This document shows, in pieces, positions 16,165 to 25,687 of a DNA stretch of 64,000 bases. This DNA comes from DASYAE01 sp036501535. Its GTDB lineage: Bacteria > Actinomycetota > Actinomycetes > Streptomycetales > Catenulisporaceae. Numbering within the stretch: the stretch's first letter is position 1; each line of letters begins with the position of its first letter. A program made the position numbers and the translations under genes. The notes under the pieces were generated by a model. It was not told the DNA's origin. It ran no database searches and saw nothing but the letters and a program-made list of their open reading frames with translations. The DNA lies in NCBI GenBank assembly GCA_036501535.1, contig DASYAE010000205.1, positions 7,352 through 71,351 on the forward strand, read 5' to 3'.

Positions 16165-19155
16165 TCAGCCGCTTCCCGCGGGGACCGAGGCGGGGCTCGC
16201 GGATCCGTTGGTCGGGTTCGGCAGGCGCGCCGCGCCGTTCGCGGCGGCCACGTCTTCGCTGTCCTCGAACATGGCCGCGATCTGCTCGGGCGAGGCCTGC
16301 TCGACGAACGCCTCGTGCGCCGATCGCATGCGCGCGCCGCTGCCGTTGTTGCCGGAGACCGCGCCGTCCGCCGGTCCGCCGCCCGCGGCCGGCGCGCTCT
16401 GCGGGCCGGCGTCGGCGATCTGCGCCCAGACCACCTTGCCGACCGCGGTGGGCCGCACGCCCCAGCGCGCGGAGAGCGTGCCGACGATGACCAGGCCGCG
16501 GTGCCGCTCGTCGCCCGCGCCGGTCGGGGTCGCCCGGGCCAGCCGGCCGTCCGAGTCGGCCACCTCGACCACCAGCGCGCCGGGGCGGCTGCGCAGCCGC
16601 AGCTCCATCGCCGTGCCGGCGTGCTCCACCGCGTTCGTCACCAGCTCGCTGACGATCGAGCAGACCGTGTCCGCCAGGTGCGTGGCGCCCCACTTCTCCA
16701 GCGTGGAGACGGAGAAGCGGCGCGCCGCGCGCGCCGCCTCGAGTGTCGCGGCGAGCTGGACCGAGGCCTTGCGGCCCGGCGCCGGATGCGCTGCGACGAA
16801 GAGCACTGCGACGTCGTCGTGCTCGGCGCCGGTCAGCAGCGCCTCGGCCAGCCGGGCGCAGCCCGGGCCGACCCCCACCGGCGCGGCCGGCGAGCACAGC
16901 TGCCCCAGCACCGCGCGCAGCCGGCCCAGCCGGTCCTGCAGCGACTGGTCCCGGCACTCGACCAGGCCGTCGGTGTAGAGCAGCAGCCGCGCGCCGCCCG
17001 GCATCGGCTTCGCGTCGTCCGCGAAGACCGCGCCCTCGACGCCCAGCGGCATGCCGAGGTCCGTCTCCAGCAGGGTCACGTTGCCGTCCGGGGCGACCAG
17101 GGCCGGCGGCAGGTGGCCCGCGTTGGCCCAGCGCACGGTGCCCTCGCTCGGGTCGTAGACCGCGTAGACGCAGGTGGCGATCTGCTCCTGCGGCAGCTGG
17201 CAGACCAGGTGGTTGAGCTGGTCCATCACCTGCGAGGGCGGCAGGTCCATCACCGCGTAGGCCTGGACCGCGGCGCGCAGCTGGCCCATGACCGCCGCGG
17301 CGCCGATGCCGCGCCCCATCACGTCGCCGATCACCAGCGCGACCCGGTCCGCGGACAGCGCGATCACGTCGAACCAGTCGCCGCCGACCCGTGCGCCCTG
17401 CTCGCCGGGCAGGTAGGCGCTGGCGATGTCGAGGTCACCGAGCCGGGGCGGCGCCATCGGCAGCAGCGAGACCTGCAGCCGCATCGCGGTGGTCCGCTCG
17501 TGCCGGTAGAGCCGCGCGTTCTCCATCGCGCTGGCCGCCTGCGCCGCGATGCCCTGCGCCAGCTGCTCGTCGCGCTCGGAGAATATGCCCGGGTCCGGGT
17601 GGCCGAAGTAGAAGCCGCCGAGCACCTCCCCGTTCGCCGCGATCACCGGGACGGACATGAAGGAGCGCACCACCGGGTGTCCCGGCGGCAGGCCGTGGTA
17701 CGGCGGCGTGCCCCCGAACCGCGGGTCGCGGGTGACGTCCACGCACCGCACGGTGGCGCGCTCCGGCGGGCTCGGGCCGACCAGCGCGGTGCCCTGCGGC
17801 AGGCCGAACGACTCGAAGCCCTCCGGCGGCAGCCCGGCCAGGGCGAACCGGGTGGTCTGCGCGGCCGTGCCGTCCTGCGCCGCGGCGGTGTAGAAGAACA
17901 CGCCGAAGCGCGCGTTGACCACGCTGGTGGCCGCCTCGATCGCCTGCTGCACGAGCTTGCGCAGGTCGAGCTGGCGGGCCAGGGACTGGCCGACCGAGTA
18001 GAGGGTCTCGACGATGCGCGACTCCTGGGCCAGCCGCTCGCGCTGCTCGCGCAGCGCGGCCTCGATCGAGGGGCGCGGGCGCACGGACCAGCCGGCCGCG
18101 TCGTCCACCGGCGGCAGGATCGCACTGTTCTGTGTCCATCCCCCCGGCGCCGTGCCCTGCGGCGCCATCCCGTTCTGGGCCGTGCCGTTCTGGGCCGCCC
18201 TGTGCTGCGTCGGCCTGGCCTGCACGGCCGGCACGGCGCCGGTCGGCCAGCCGCCGGTGTCGGACAGCCCCGGCGGGCCGTCGGCGCCGCGCGGCACGAC
18301 CCGGCCGACCGGCGGCGCGGGATCGAACAGCGGCACGTGCGCGAACGGGGCCAGCGCGGCGCGCATCGCCTCGGCCACCACGCTGAACCGGCGGGCCGCG
18401 GTGGCGCTGACCGGTGAGCGGGTCATCAGCACGGCGGTGAAGACCTCGCCGCCGGGCAGGATGCCGCCGAGGCCCAGCGCGGCTGTCACCCGGTGCGACT
18501 CGACCAGCGACTGCGCGGGCACCAGCGGGGATCCGGCCACTTCGGAGACCAGGTGCACGGCGACCCGGGGCGGCCGGCCGCCCTCGCCCGGGGGCCGCTG
18601 CTGCGCCTGGGTGCCGACCAGGTGGTCGAGCACGGTCAGGGCCAGCGGCACCCGGCGGATCACCTCGGTCCCGGCCATCGGCAGCGCCTGGTGGTCGCGT
18701 GAGGCGTGCCGGTCGCACCAGCTCGGCCGGTCGCCGAGGGTGGCCAGCAGGGCCAGGCAGCGGGTTCCGGCCGGGTCGGCGCCCGGCGCCATGCGGGCCA
18801 GCGCATACGAGCGCAGCTGCGGGGTGAGCCGCTCCCACGCGGTGGTCTGGAAGATGCGCACCAGGACGATGGCCGATTCGCCGTCCGGGCCGGGGAAGGC
18901 GTTGCGGATCTCGGCGGTGATCCGGCGGGCCGCGCTCTCCGCGGAGCCGGCCTGTTCGCCGCACCGCGCGACGACGGCGGCCAGCGCGGCGATGCGCTCG
19001 GCCGCGAAGTCGGTGTCCGCAGCGTTCAGGCCGGGCAGCGCCTCCGCCCACGCGTCGTCGTCCGGCGGGGCCGGCTCCGCCCGGTCCGCCTCGACGCGCG
19101 ACGGATCGGCACCGTGGCGCACCGCGCCTTCCGGCCCGACTGTCTGCGGCTCCAC
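16165..19155 (-). CDS. Sensor phosphatase: N-terminal sensor, GAF, SpoIIE PP2C and HATPase
   Basis: The 996-residue protein combines four regions. An N-terminal domain (about 40-290) contains CLALLATLGDRPSWCDRH and resembles a sensory module I have seen ahead of GAF domains in other signalling proteins. A GAF domain spans about 395-550. A SpoIIE-type PP2C phosphatase spans about 565-770, with GGDWFDVIAL, IGDVMGRG and LLLYTDGLVECR. A C-terminal RsbW-like HATPase (about 790-920) has SELVTNAVEHAG and RGLVIVGTLSARWG. It can thus both dephosphorylate an anti-sigma antagonist and act as a kinase in a partner-switching circuit. The GTG start (19153-19155) follows GGAGGCGAGG; a start 21 bp further upstream would precede that site. 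The N-terminal domain is linked by a Gln/Ala-rich segment. Confidence 0.9.
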   Translation of the reverse strand: MEPQTVGPEGAVRHGADPSRVEADRAEPAPPDDDAWAEALPGLNAADTDFAAERIAALAAVVARCGEQAGSAESAARRITAEIRNAFPGPDGESAIVLVRIFQTTAWERLTPQLRSYALARMAPGADPAGTRCLALLATLGDRPSWCDRHASRDHQALPMAGTEVIRRVPLALTVLDHLVGTQAQQRPPGEGGRPPRVAVHLVSEVAGSPLVPAQSLVESHRVTAALGLGGILPGGEVFTAVLMTRSPVSATAARRFSVVAEAMRAALAPFAHVPLFDPAPPVGRVVPRGADGPPGLSDTGGWPTGAVPAVQARPTQHRAAQNGTAQNGMAPQGTAPGGWTQNSAILPPVDDAAGWSVRPRPSIEAALREQRERLAQESRIVETLYSVGQSLARQLDLRKLVQQAIEAATSVVNARFGVFFYTAAAQDGTAAQTTRFALAGLPPEGFESFGLPQGTALVGPSPPERATVRCVDVTRDPRFGGTPPYHGLPPGHPVVRSFMSVPVIAANGEVLGGFYFGHPDPGIFSERDEQLAQGIAAQAASAMENARLYRHERTTAMRLQVSLLPMAPPRLGDLDIASAYLPGEQGARVGGDWFDVIALSADRVALVIGDVMGRGIGAAAVMGQLRAAVQAYAVMDLPPSQVMDQLNHLVCQLPQEQIATCVYAVYDPSEGTVRWANAGHLPPALVAPDGNVTLLETDLGMPLGVEGAVFADDAKPMPGGARLLLYTDGLVECRDQSLQDRLGRLRAVLGQLCSPAAPVGVGPGCARLAEALLTGAEHDDVAVLFVAAHPAPGRKASVQLAATLEAARAARRFSVSTLEKWGATHLADTVCSIVSELVTNAVEHAGTAMELRLRSRPGALVVEVADSDGRLARATPTGAGDERHRGLVIVGTLSARWGVRPTAVGKVVWAQIADAGPQSAPAAGGGPADGAVSGNNGSGARMRSAHEAFVEQASPEQIAAMFEDSEDVAAANGAARLPNPTNGSASPASVPAGSG

Positions 19156-19762
19156 CTGTGTGCCTCGCCTCCGCACTTCAACGTCCCGGACGACCCAGGA
19201 GAACGGGCGCCGCGCCGTTGCACAGCCTGCGGCGCCCGCCCACCATCATCGCCTCTCTCGGCGAGTGCGGGCAGTGGTTTCGGGCGATCGGTACCTACCC
19301 GTCCCCTTCCGCGGGCGAAACCGCGGATCACGAACACCGTGCGCGCGTGGAACCGCGGGCCGAAAAGCACTGCCCGCGCGTGGAACCGCGCAGCACGGAC
19401 CCCGTGTCCGCGGGGGATTGCCGCCGCGGAATGTCGGTGCTGCGTCGGCGCTGCTCATGTGTGGCGCACGGTCCCGACCACCGTCCGGGCCCGGGAGGTC
19501 CCGGCGGTCGATGCTGTCCGTTCTGCGATACACACGCTCCGTACATGACGTGCTGAGTGGACGTCAGCGCCGGGGGGATGCCGGCACTGACATGGAGCCG
19601 GTACTGCTCTGCTGCTCGTGCTGCGCCGCGGGCCGTGGGGGAAGCACGGACCGCGGGCGGTCTCCCGCGGGGTGTGCGGGATGCGTCGGCGACGCGGCGC
19701 GGGGGTTTTCCGGACCGGCAGCCGGTCCGGCGCGGCATGCGCGCCGTCGCCGTCCGAAGTTA
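19156..19762. other. Long intergenic region with repeats, no supported gene
   Basis: No frame in this 607-bp stretch has family resemblance or a good ribosome-binding site. It contains the 15-bp direct repeat GCGCGTGGAACCGCG at 19343-19357 and 19376-19390 (33-bp period). It also has a strong hairpin, CCGGACCGG (19710-19718) with CCGGTCCGG (19722-19730), just after the minus-strand MarR gene, where it may stall transcription. The promoter of the phosphatase gene should lie near 19160-19260 but is not obvious. Confidence 0.55.
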
Positions 19763-20302
19763 TCAGACCTCGGAGATCGCCAGCGTCAGCTTCTCCAGCC
19801 GGGTGACGACCTCGTCGTACTCCTCGTCGGTCAGCGCCTTGCGGACGTTGCGCTCAAGGGCGCGGATGCGCCGCTTCGCGGTGTCGAAGGCCTCCTGGCC
19901 GACCGGCGTCACCGAGGTCGCGATCACGCGGCCGGCGCCGGGGTGCGAGGTGCGGGTGATGTAGCCCTTGCGCTCGAGCGCGGCCACGAGTCCCACCATT
20001 GCCTGCGGGGTGACCTGCACCGAGCGGGCGAGGGTGGCGGAGGAGGCGGTCTTCAGGTGCACCAGCGCCTGAAGCACGCCGTACTGGGCCTCGGTCAGGT
20101 CGACCTCGTCGAGCACGCGGTCGATCTGCCGGCCGAGCTCGCGGTTGGCCCGGGTCAGCAGCCAGGCCAGGTAGCCGTTGGCCGGCCGGTAGGCCGCCTC
20201 CTGCGCCCGGACCGCCTCGGCCTCGGCGACCTGCCGCGCCCGGCGGGCCGAGCGGCCTCCGGCGGACGGCAGCAGCGAGATCTTCTTCGTTGCCGTGTTC
20301 AT
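19763..20302 (-). CDS. MarR-family transcriptional regulator
   Basis: The 179-residue protein carries a MarR winged helix at about residues 55-165: LTRANRELGRQIDRVLDEVD, then ATLARSVQVTPQAMVGLVAAL, then the wing RKGYITRTSHPGAGRVIATSV. An N-terminal extension of about 45 residues is Arg/Ala-rich. ATG 20300-20302 is used because only this start gives a sensible N-terminus. It is a single-gene unit; no adjacent transporter or enzyme gene shares its direction closely, and its target is unknown. Confidence 0.87.
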   Translation of the reverse strand: MNTATKKISLLPSAGGRSARRARQVAEAEAVRAQEAAYRPANGYLAWLLTRANRELGRQIDRVLDEVDLTEAQYGVLQALVHLKTASSATLARSVQVTPQAMVGLVAALERKGYITRTSHPGAGRVIATSVTPVGQEAFDTAKRRIRALERNVRKALTDEEYDEVVTRLEKLTLAISEV

Positions 20303-20846
20303 GGTTTCTCTTGACCCCTTCGCATCCTGATGCGTCGCAACGGACCACGGTGTCGCAGGGAACAGACCCGTGCGGCCGGCCGTCGCCGACCGCCGGCTGC
20401 GTTCCCCGCCCGCCCCGCGCCGTCCTGGCTTCCGCCCTGTCCGGCACGCAGGCCGCGCCCGCTGCTGTCTCTCCAGGCCATGATAAACCCGAATGGAGCA
20501 ACCCGGAACCACAACCAGAAAAAACGCTGATATCAGTCGCCGTGAGATCAAGACACTGGACGAGTCGGCCAGGAGTTTGTTAGCCTGACAGTTCGTCAGT
20601 TCTCGCCGATGCCCGGCCGGCCGGGCATCGGGGTCCGGACGGAAATCCCTCGTCGCAACGGTTTTCGGGGCCGTCGTGCGGCGCACCGGGACCGGGCCGC
20701 GCCGCAGGCGGGGTGGCGTCAAGGCCGGCGCAGCCACGCCGGATGATCCACAGTTGGACACAGCGATCCAGGGTTGGACACAGCGTGCACACGGCGCGGG
20801 CACAGCGGTCCGCGCCCCGCGTGGAATGCGCGCCTGATGCGCGCCG
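20303..20846. other. Intergenic region with a MarR promoter area and tandem repeats
   Basis: This 544-bp stretch has no supported gene. An AT-rich patch at 20480-20600 presumably carries the promoter of the MarR gene. It contains CTGAC-AGTTC-GTCAG (20586-20600), a possible operator. Two 20-bp near-identical units at 20745-20784 are listed separately. The rest is ordinary GC-rich spacer. Confidence 0.5.
20745..20784. repeat. Two tandem 20-bp repeats downstream of an epimerase gene
   Basis: The units at 20745-20764 and 20765-20784 agree at 18 of 20 positions and share GTTGGACACAGC. A related fragment, GGGCACAGCGG, follows. They lie 63-102 bp after the stop codon of the minus-strand aldose epimerase gene. 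Function is not evident. Confidence 0.8.
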
Positions 20847-21818
20847 CTAACGGGCGCTGATACCCCAACGGTGCCGCACGGACCGCCCCGGGGCGAGGGT
20901 GACCAGGTCGTCGCCGCTGTTGAAGGCGTTGGGCGGGCAGCTCATCGGCTCCAGCGCGACCGCCGCGCGATGCCAGTCGTCTGCCAGGGGGTCCGCTGTG
21001 AACACCTGGACCCACTCCAGCCCGCGGTCCATCCACAGCGTGACCGCGCCGCCGTCCGCGCCGGTCAGGCGTACCCGCGCGATCCCGTCCGGGTCTCGCA
21101 GCACACTGCCGAACGCGGTGTCCAGCGACACGCCGGCGAGCCGCCGCGGCGTGCGGAAGTCGTAGTCGGACCCTGCCACGTCCGCGAGGCCGGTGGGGTT
21201 GAGCCGGTCGTCCACCAAGACCCTGCGCCCGGCCGGGACCTGCAGGCTCCACGCGTCGATCCGGCCGGTCCCGCCGGGCTCGCCCGGCGTCAGGTACGGG
21301 TGCGCGGCGAAGCCGTACGGTGCCGGACGGGTTCCGGCGTTGCGCGCCGAGACGGTCACTTCGAGCCCGGAGTCACCGACGCGGTATTCGGCAGTGAGCA
21401 CGAGGTGGTGCGGATAACCGGGCTGCGGGAAGAGCCGGTGGGCGAGCACCACCCGGTCCGGCGCCCGCTCGACCGGCTGCCACGGCGCCCAGCGTACCAA
21501 GCCGTGGATGGCATTGCCCTTGGCCGGCTCGGAGACGTCGAGCTGCCGCTCCTCGCCGTCGAAGCGGTAGCGCGCGTCGGCCACCCGGTTCGGCCACGGC
21601 GCGAGCAGCTGCCCGGCCCCGGCGTGCGCCGCGGCGTGCTCGGGGAAGCCGTACAGCAGCGGCCGCGGCCCGTGCGGCCCCTCGGCCGCCAGCTCGCGCA
21701 GCCCGGCGCCGGCCTCGGTCACCACGGCGCGATAACCACCGCCGGAGATCTCGAACTGGGCGCCGCTGGGCAGCACGGCCGCGGCCTCGGACTCATCGGT
21801 CTGCGTTGTCTGTGTCAC
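20847..21818 (-). CDS. Aldose 1-epimerase family protein
   Basis: The 323-residue protein is a galactose mutarotase-fold enzyme. Visible motifs are GQLLAPWPNRVADARYRF (substrate arginine region), the His in GNAIHGLVRW, the second His in YGFAAHPYLTPG and a late Glu/Arg region with WVQVFTADP. It would interconvert alpha and beta anomers of a hexose or hexose phosphate in the cytosol. The start is ATG 21816-21818, with the coding sequence preceded by a short Thr/Gln-rich lead. It stands alone, divergent from the phosphatidyltransferase gene 447 bp away. Confidence 0.88.
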   Translation of the reverse strand: MTQTTQTDESEAAAVLPSGAQFEISGGGYRAVVTEAGAGLRELAAEGPHGPRPLLYGFPEHAAAHAGAGQLLAPWPNRVADARYRFDGEERQLDVSEPAKGNAIHGLVRWAPWQPVERAPDRVVLAHRLFPQPGYPHHLVLTAEYRVGDSGLEVTVSARNAGTRPAPYGFAAHPYLTPGEPGGTGRIDAWSLQVPAGRRVLVDDRLNPTGLADVAGSDYDFRTPRRLAGVSLDTAFGSVLRDPDGIARVRLTGADGGAVTLWMDRGLEWVQVFTADPLADDWHRAAVALEPMSCPPNAFNSGDDLVTLAPGRSVRHRWGISAR

Positions 21819-22265
21819 GGGTGATCACTTTCCCACGGCGGGCCGGCGGCAAGCTCCGAGCCGTGACCGGAAACCCGGCCCGGCCGAAGCGCCTGACCGG
21901 CGGGCCGACGCGGGAACGCGGACGGGAAAGCCGACAGCCGTCCGCGGGTCGCGCCAAGGGGGGAGAAGCGCGAATGCCGCGGACGGCTGTGGTCCTTTCT
22001 CGCGACCGCTGATGGACGTGACATCTGCAGGCCGGTTCGGTAATGACACTACGGCGCGCCGCCCCTCGACCGGAAGGCCGGTCCGGACCCTTTGGCCTAA
22101 CCTTTGCCGAGCATTGGTGATCCGGCGACGAGCGCAGAACCCGAAAAGAAATCCGCGGCGCGGCCTTTCACGGCCCCTGCCGCCGCCCGGTGCGGCAGCG
22201 CTCCGACCGGCCCCGCCGGGCCTCGGCGGACACTGCATTTCGGCCACCGCCTAGACTCACCGGAC
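21819..22265. other. Divergent intergenic region with promoter candidates
   Basis: No gene is supported in these 447 bp. A TAGACT hexamer at 22252-22257 lies about 9 bp before the ATG at 22266, so the phosphatidyltransferase mRNA may be leaderless or nearly so. No clear -35 accompanies it. The other half should contain the epimerase promoter, which I cannot identify. Confidence 0.45.
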
Positions 22266-22892
22266 ATGACCGAGCCCGCAGCGAACGCCTCTCCGGACGG
22301 CGCGCCGACCGACCGCGTGTGGACGATCCCGAACGCGCTCAGTGTGCTGCGTCTGCTCGGCGTGCCGCTGTTCCTCTGGCTGATCCTGCAGCCGGCCTTC
22401 CACGGCCCGCACTACGACGGCTGGGCCATCCTGGTGCTCGCCGTGGCCGGCGCGACCGACTACCTCGACGGCAAGATCGCCCGCGCCCTCAAGCAGGTCA
22501 GCCGGCTCGGCACGCTGCTCGACCCGGCGGCCGACCGGCTCTACATCCTGGCCACCCTGGTCGGGCTGGCCGCTCGCGACATCATCCCGTGGTACCTGGT
22601 CGCCCTGCTGGTCGGCCGGGACCTGCTGATGGGTATCCCGCTGCTGGTGCTCAGGCGGCACGGCTTCGGGCCGCCGCCGGTGCACTTCCTCGGCAAGGCG
22701 GCCACGGCCAACCTGCTCTACGCCTTCCCGCTGCTCCTGTTGGGCGACGGCGGCGGCTGGCTGCACGCCACCGCGGCGTCCCTCGGATGGGCCTTCGCCA
22801 TCTGGGGGACCGCGCTGTACTGGCTCGCCGCCGGGCTCTACGTCGTGCAGGTCAGACAACTGACGTCGAATAAGGCCGCGACGGCCACCTGA
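22266..22892 (+). CDS. CDP-alcohol phosphatidyltransferase
   Basis: The 208-residue membrane enzyme has the complete CDP-alcohol phosphotransferase signature DYLDGKIARAL, followed by GTLLDPAADRLY, giving the D-x2-D-G-x2-A-R-x8-G-x3-D-x3-D metal site. Six hydrophobic segments surround it. It would join CDP-diacylglycerol with an alcohol such as glycerol phosphate or inositol phosphate; the precise phospholipid cannot be told. ATG 22266 was chosen because the coding signature and family alignment start here, not at the upstream in-frame ATG. It lies 173 bp before the guanylyltransferase-like gene on the same strand. Confidence 0.9.
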   Translation: MTEPAANASPDGAPTDRVWTIPNALSVLRLLGVPLFLWLILQPAFHGPHYDGWAILVLAVAGATDYLDGKIARALKQVSRLGTLLDPAADRLYILATLVGLAARDIIPWYLVALLVGRDLLMGIPLLVLRRHGFGPPPVHFLGKAATANLLYAFPLLLLGDGGGWLHATAASLGWAFAIWGTALYWLAAGLYVVQVRQLTSNKAATAT

Positions 22893-23065
22893 ACGGCGGA
22901 GTAACAACACCATAAGCTCTGACGGAGTGTCGCCGGTCACGCCGGCGATCCGATTAGCCCCGCCCCCGCGGGGAAGGAGTGGGCGAGCGCGGCGTACGGC
23001 CGTGCCCTGAGCAATACCCGCGATCCGGTGGTCCGGGGCCGAGAGGGAGAGGGGCTGCTTCGGAC

Positions 23066-25564
23066 ATGAAGGCCGTCGTGATGGCCGGGGGCGAGGGGAC
23101 CAGGCTGCGGCCGATGACCTCCTCGATGCCGAAACCGCTGCTTCCCGTGGTCAACAGGCCGATCATGGAGCACGTGCTGCGGCTGCTGCGCAAGCACGGG
23201 CTCACCGAGACCGTGGTCACGGTCCAGTTCCTGGCCTCCCTGGTGCGCAACTACTTCGGCGACGGCGAAGAGCTCGGCATGAGCCTCTACTACGCCAACG
23301 AGGACACGCCGCTGGGCACCGCCGGCTCGGTGAAGAACGCGGAGACGCAGCTTTCCGGCGACAGCTTCCTGGTCATCTCCGGCGACGCGCTGACCGACAT
23401 CGACCTCAGTGCCCTGATCGACTACCACCGGGAGAAGAAGGCCCTGGTGACCGTGTGCCTGACCCGGGTGCCCGACCCGCTGGAGTTCGGCATCACCATC
23501 ACCGACGAGGAGGGCCGGGTCGAGCGCTTCCTGGAGAAGCCGACCTGGGGCCAGGTCTTCTCGGACACGGTGAACACCGGCATCTACGTGATGGAGCCCG
23601 AGGTGCTCGGCTACATCGAGCCGGGCGAGCAGGTCGACTGGTCCGGGGACGTGTTCCCGAAGCTGCTGGCCGAGGGCCGCTCGGTCTACGGCTACGTGGC
23701 CGAGGGCTACTGGGAGGACGTGGGCACCCACGAGTCCTACCTCAAGGCCCAGGCGGACGTGCTGACCGGCAAGGTCGAGGCGGACATCGACGGCTTCGAG
23801 GCGGCCCCCGGGGTGTGGATCGGCGAGGGCGCCGAGATCGACCCGGCCGCCGCGCTCAAGGGCCCGTGCTACATCGGCGACTACTCGAAGGTGGAGGCCG
23901 GCGCCGAGATCCGGGAGCACACCGTGATCGGCTCCAACGCGGTGGTCAAGGCCGGCGCGTTCCTGCACCGCGCGGTCATCCACGGCAACGTCTACATCGG
24001 GCCGCAGGCGAACCTGCGCGGCTGCGTGATCGGCAAGAACACCGACGTGATGCGCGCCTCCCGGGTGGAGGAGGGCGCGGTGGTCGGCGACGAGTGCCTG
24101 CTCGAGGAGGAGTCGATCATCGGCTCCGGGGTGCGCGTCTACCCGTTCAAGACGGTCGAGGCCGGCGCGATGGTCAACACCGACGTCATCTGGGAGCAGC
24201 GCAGCCAGCGCTCGCTGTTCGGGCCGCGCGGGGTCAGCGGCGTGGTCAACGTCGAGATCACCCCGGAGCTCGCGGTCCGGCTGGCCGGCGCCTATGCCAC
24301 GACCCTGAAAAAGGGCGCCACGGTCACCCTCGCGCGCGACGGCTCCCGCGCGGCGCGGGCCCTGAAGCGGGCGGTGATCGCCGCTGTTACGTCCAGCGCG
24401 CTCAACGCCCGCGACCTCGAGTGCGTGCCCATGCCGGTGGCGCGGCTGCAGACCGCGCACGGCACCGCCGGCGGCGTGATGATCCGCACCACGCCGGGCG
24501 TGCCCGACTCGGTCGAGATCGCGTTCCTGGACTCGACCGGCGCCGACCTGTCCCCGGCCGCGCAGCGCAAGCTCGACCGGGTCTACTCGCGCGGCGAGTT
24601 CCGCCGCGCGTTCCCCGGCGAGATCGGCGACCTGAACACCCCGTCGCGCATCTTCGAGAGCTACGTCCAGGAGCTGCTGGCCCGGGTGGACGTGTCAGGG
24701 ATCACCGATGCCGGCCTCAAGGTCGTGGTGGACGCCGGCGGCGGCTCCGCGGGCCTGGTGCTGCCCGCGCTGCTCGGCCGGCTCGGCGTCGACGCGTTCA
24801 CGGTCAACCTCGGCATCGACGAGGCGCACCCGACCGAGTCGGCCAACGAGCAGGCCGCCGCGCTGCGCCGGCTCGGCGAGCGGGTCGCCTCCTCGCGGGC
24901 CGCGTTCGGCGTCCGGTTCGACCCGGTCGGCGAGCGGATCTGGATCGTGGACGAGAAGGGCGGCCGGATCGACGACGAGCGGGCGCTGCTGGTGCTCATG
25001 GATCTCGTGGCGGCGGAGCGGCAGGGCGGGCGGATCGTGCTGCCGGTGACTACCACGCGGGTCGCCGAGAAGGTGGCCGCCTTCCACCACGTGACCGTCA
25101 CCTGGGTGCCCACCGCGCCGGACGAGCTGTCCCGGCAGTGCGCCACCGGGCGCGAGGTGATCTTCGGCGGGGACGGCCGGGGCGGTTTCCTCGTACCCGA
25201 ATTCCACGCCTCGCTGGACGGCATCGCAGCCTTCGTCCGGCTGATGGGCCTCGTCGCGCGCACGCATTTGACGCTGTCGCAGATAGACGCCCGGATCCCG
25301 CAGGCGCACGTGCGCAAGATGGACGTCCCGACGCCGTGGGCGGCTAAGGGCATGGTCATGCGCACGGTCGTCGAGGCGGCCGAGGGGCGCGAGTTGGACA
25401 CCACCGACGGCGTCCGCATCGTCGAGCCCGACGGCGGATGGATCCTGGTGCTGCCCGATCCGGCCGAGGCGGTCACCCATCTGTGGGCCGAGGCGGACGG
25501 TCCGCAGAGCGCGGATGAGCTGCTCGGCACCTGGGCCGGGGTAGTGGAGCAGGCCGGTGCCTAA
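23066..25564 (+). CDS. Mannose-1-phosphate guanylyltransferase-like protein with a degenerate mutase domain
   Basis: The 832-residue protein has three parts. Residues 1-235 are an NTP transferase with MAGGEGTRLRPMTSSMPKPL and VERFLEKPTWG. About 245-360 are left-handed beta-helix hexapeptide repeats. Residues 380-830 resemble phosphomannomutase. In that last part the phosphoserine loop (normally ASHNP) reads IRTTPGVPDSV, the metal loop (normally DGDGDR) reads FDPVGERIW, and the sugar loop reads GGDGRGGF. Mutase activity is therefore doubtful. The nucleotidyltransferase would make GDP-mannose or another NDP-sugar for cell-surface glycans. The start ATG 23066 follows GAGAGGGAGAGG. The same three-part layout is found in streptomycete homologues, from memory. 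Confidence 0.87.
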   Translation: MKAVVMAGGEGTRLRPMTSSMPKPLLPVVNRPIMEHVLRLLRKHGLTETVVTVQFLASLVRNYFGDGEELGMSLYYANEDTPLGTAGSVKNAETQLSGDSFLVISGDALTDIDLSALIDYHREKKALVTVCLTRVPDPLEFGITITDEEGRVERFLEKPTWGQVFSDTVNTGIYVMEPEVLGYIEPGEQVDWSGDVFPKLLAEGRSVYGYVAEGYWEDVGTHESYLKAQADVLTGKVEADIDGFEAAPGVWIGEGAEIDPAAALKGPCYIGDYSKVEAGAEIREHTVIGSNAVVKAGAFLHRAVIHGNVYIGPQANLRGCVIGKNTDVMRASRVEEGAVVGDECLLEEESIIGSGVRVYPFKTVEAGAMVNTDVIWEQRSQRSLFGPRGVSGVVNVEITPELAVRLAGAYATTLKKGATVTLARDGSRAARALKRAVIAAVTSSALNARDLECVPMPVARLQTAHGTAGGVMIRTTPGVPDSVEIAFLDSTGADLSPAAQRKLDRVYSRGEFRRAFPGEIGDLNTPSRIFESYVQELLARVDVSGITDAGLKVVVDAGGGSAGLVLPALLGRLGVDAFTVNLGIDEAHPTESANEQAAALRRLGERVASSRAAFGVRFDPVGERIWIVDEKGGRIDDERALLVLMDLVAAERQGGRIVLPVTTTRVAEKVAAFHHVTVTWVPTAPDELSRQCATGREVIFGGDGRGGFLVPEFHASLDGIAAFVRLMGLVARTHLTLSQIDARIPQAHVRKMDVPTPWAAKGMVMRTVVEAAEGRELDTTDGVRIVEPDGGWILVLPDPAEAVTHLWAEADGPQSADELLGTWAGVVEQAGA

Positions 25565-25687
25565 CGATCGCACGGTTTTTACACGCTCCGTGTTGTGCTT
25601 GAGAGCCACCGGCGTGTAGTGCCGGGATCGGCCCACCGTGTAAGGTCGCGACTCAGCATCGAGCGCCCAAGAAGATGGAGCATCGCA

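Noticed and set aside
19557..19964. Plus-strand frame of 135 codons antisense to the MarR gene
   Set aside because: It runs opposite a clear MarR coding region and its own N-terminal half has no recognisable fold.
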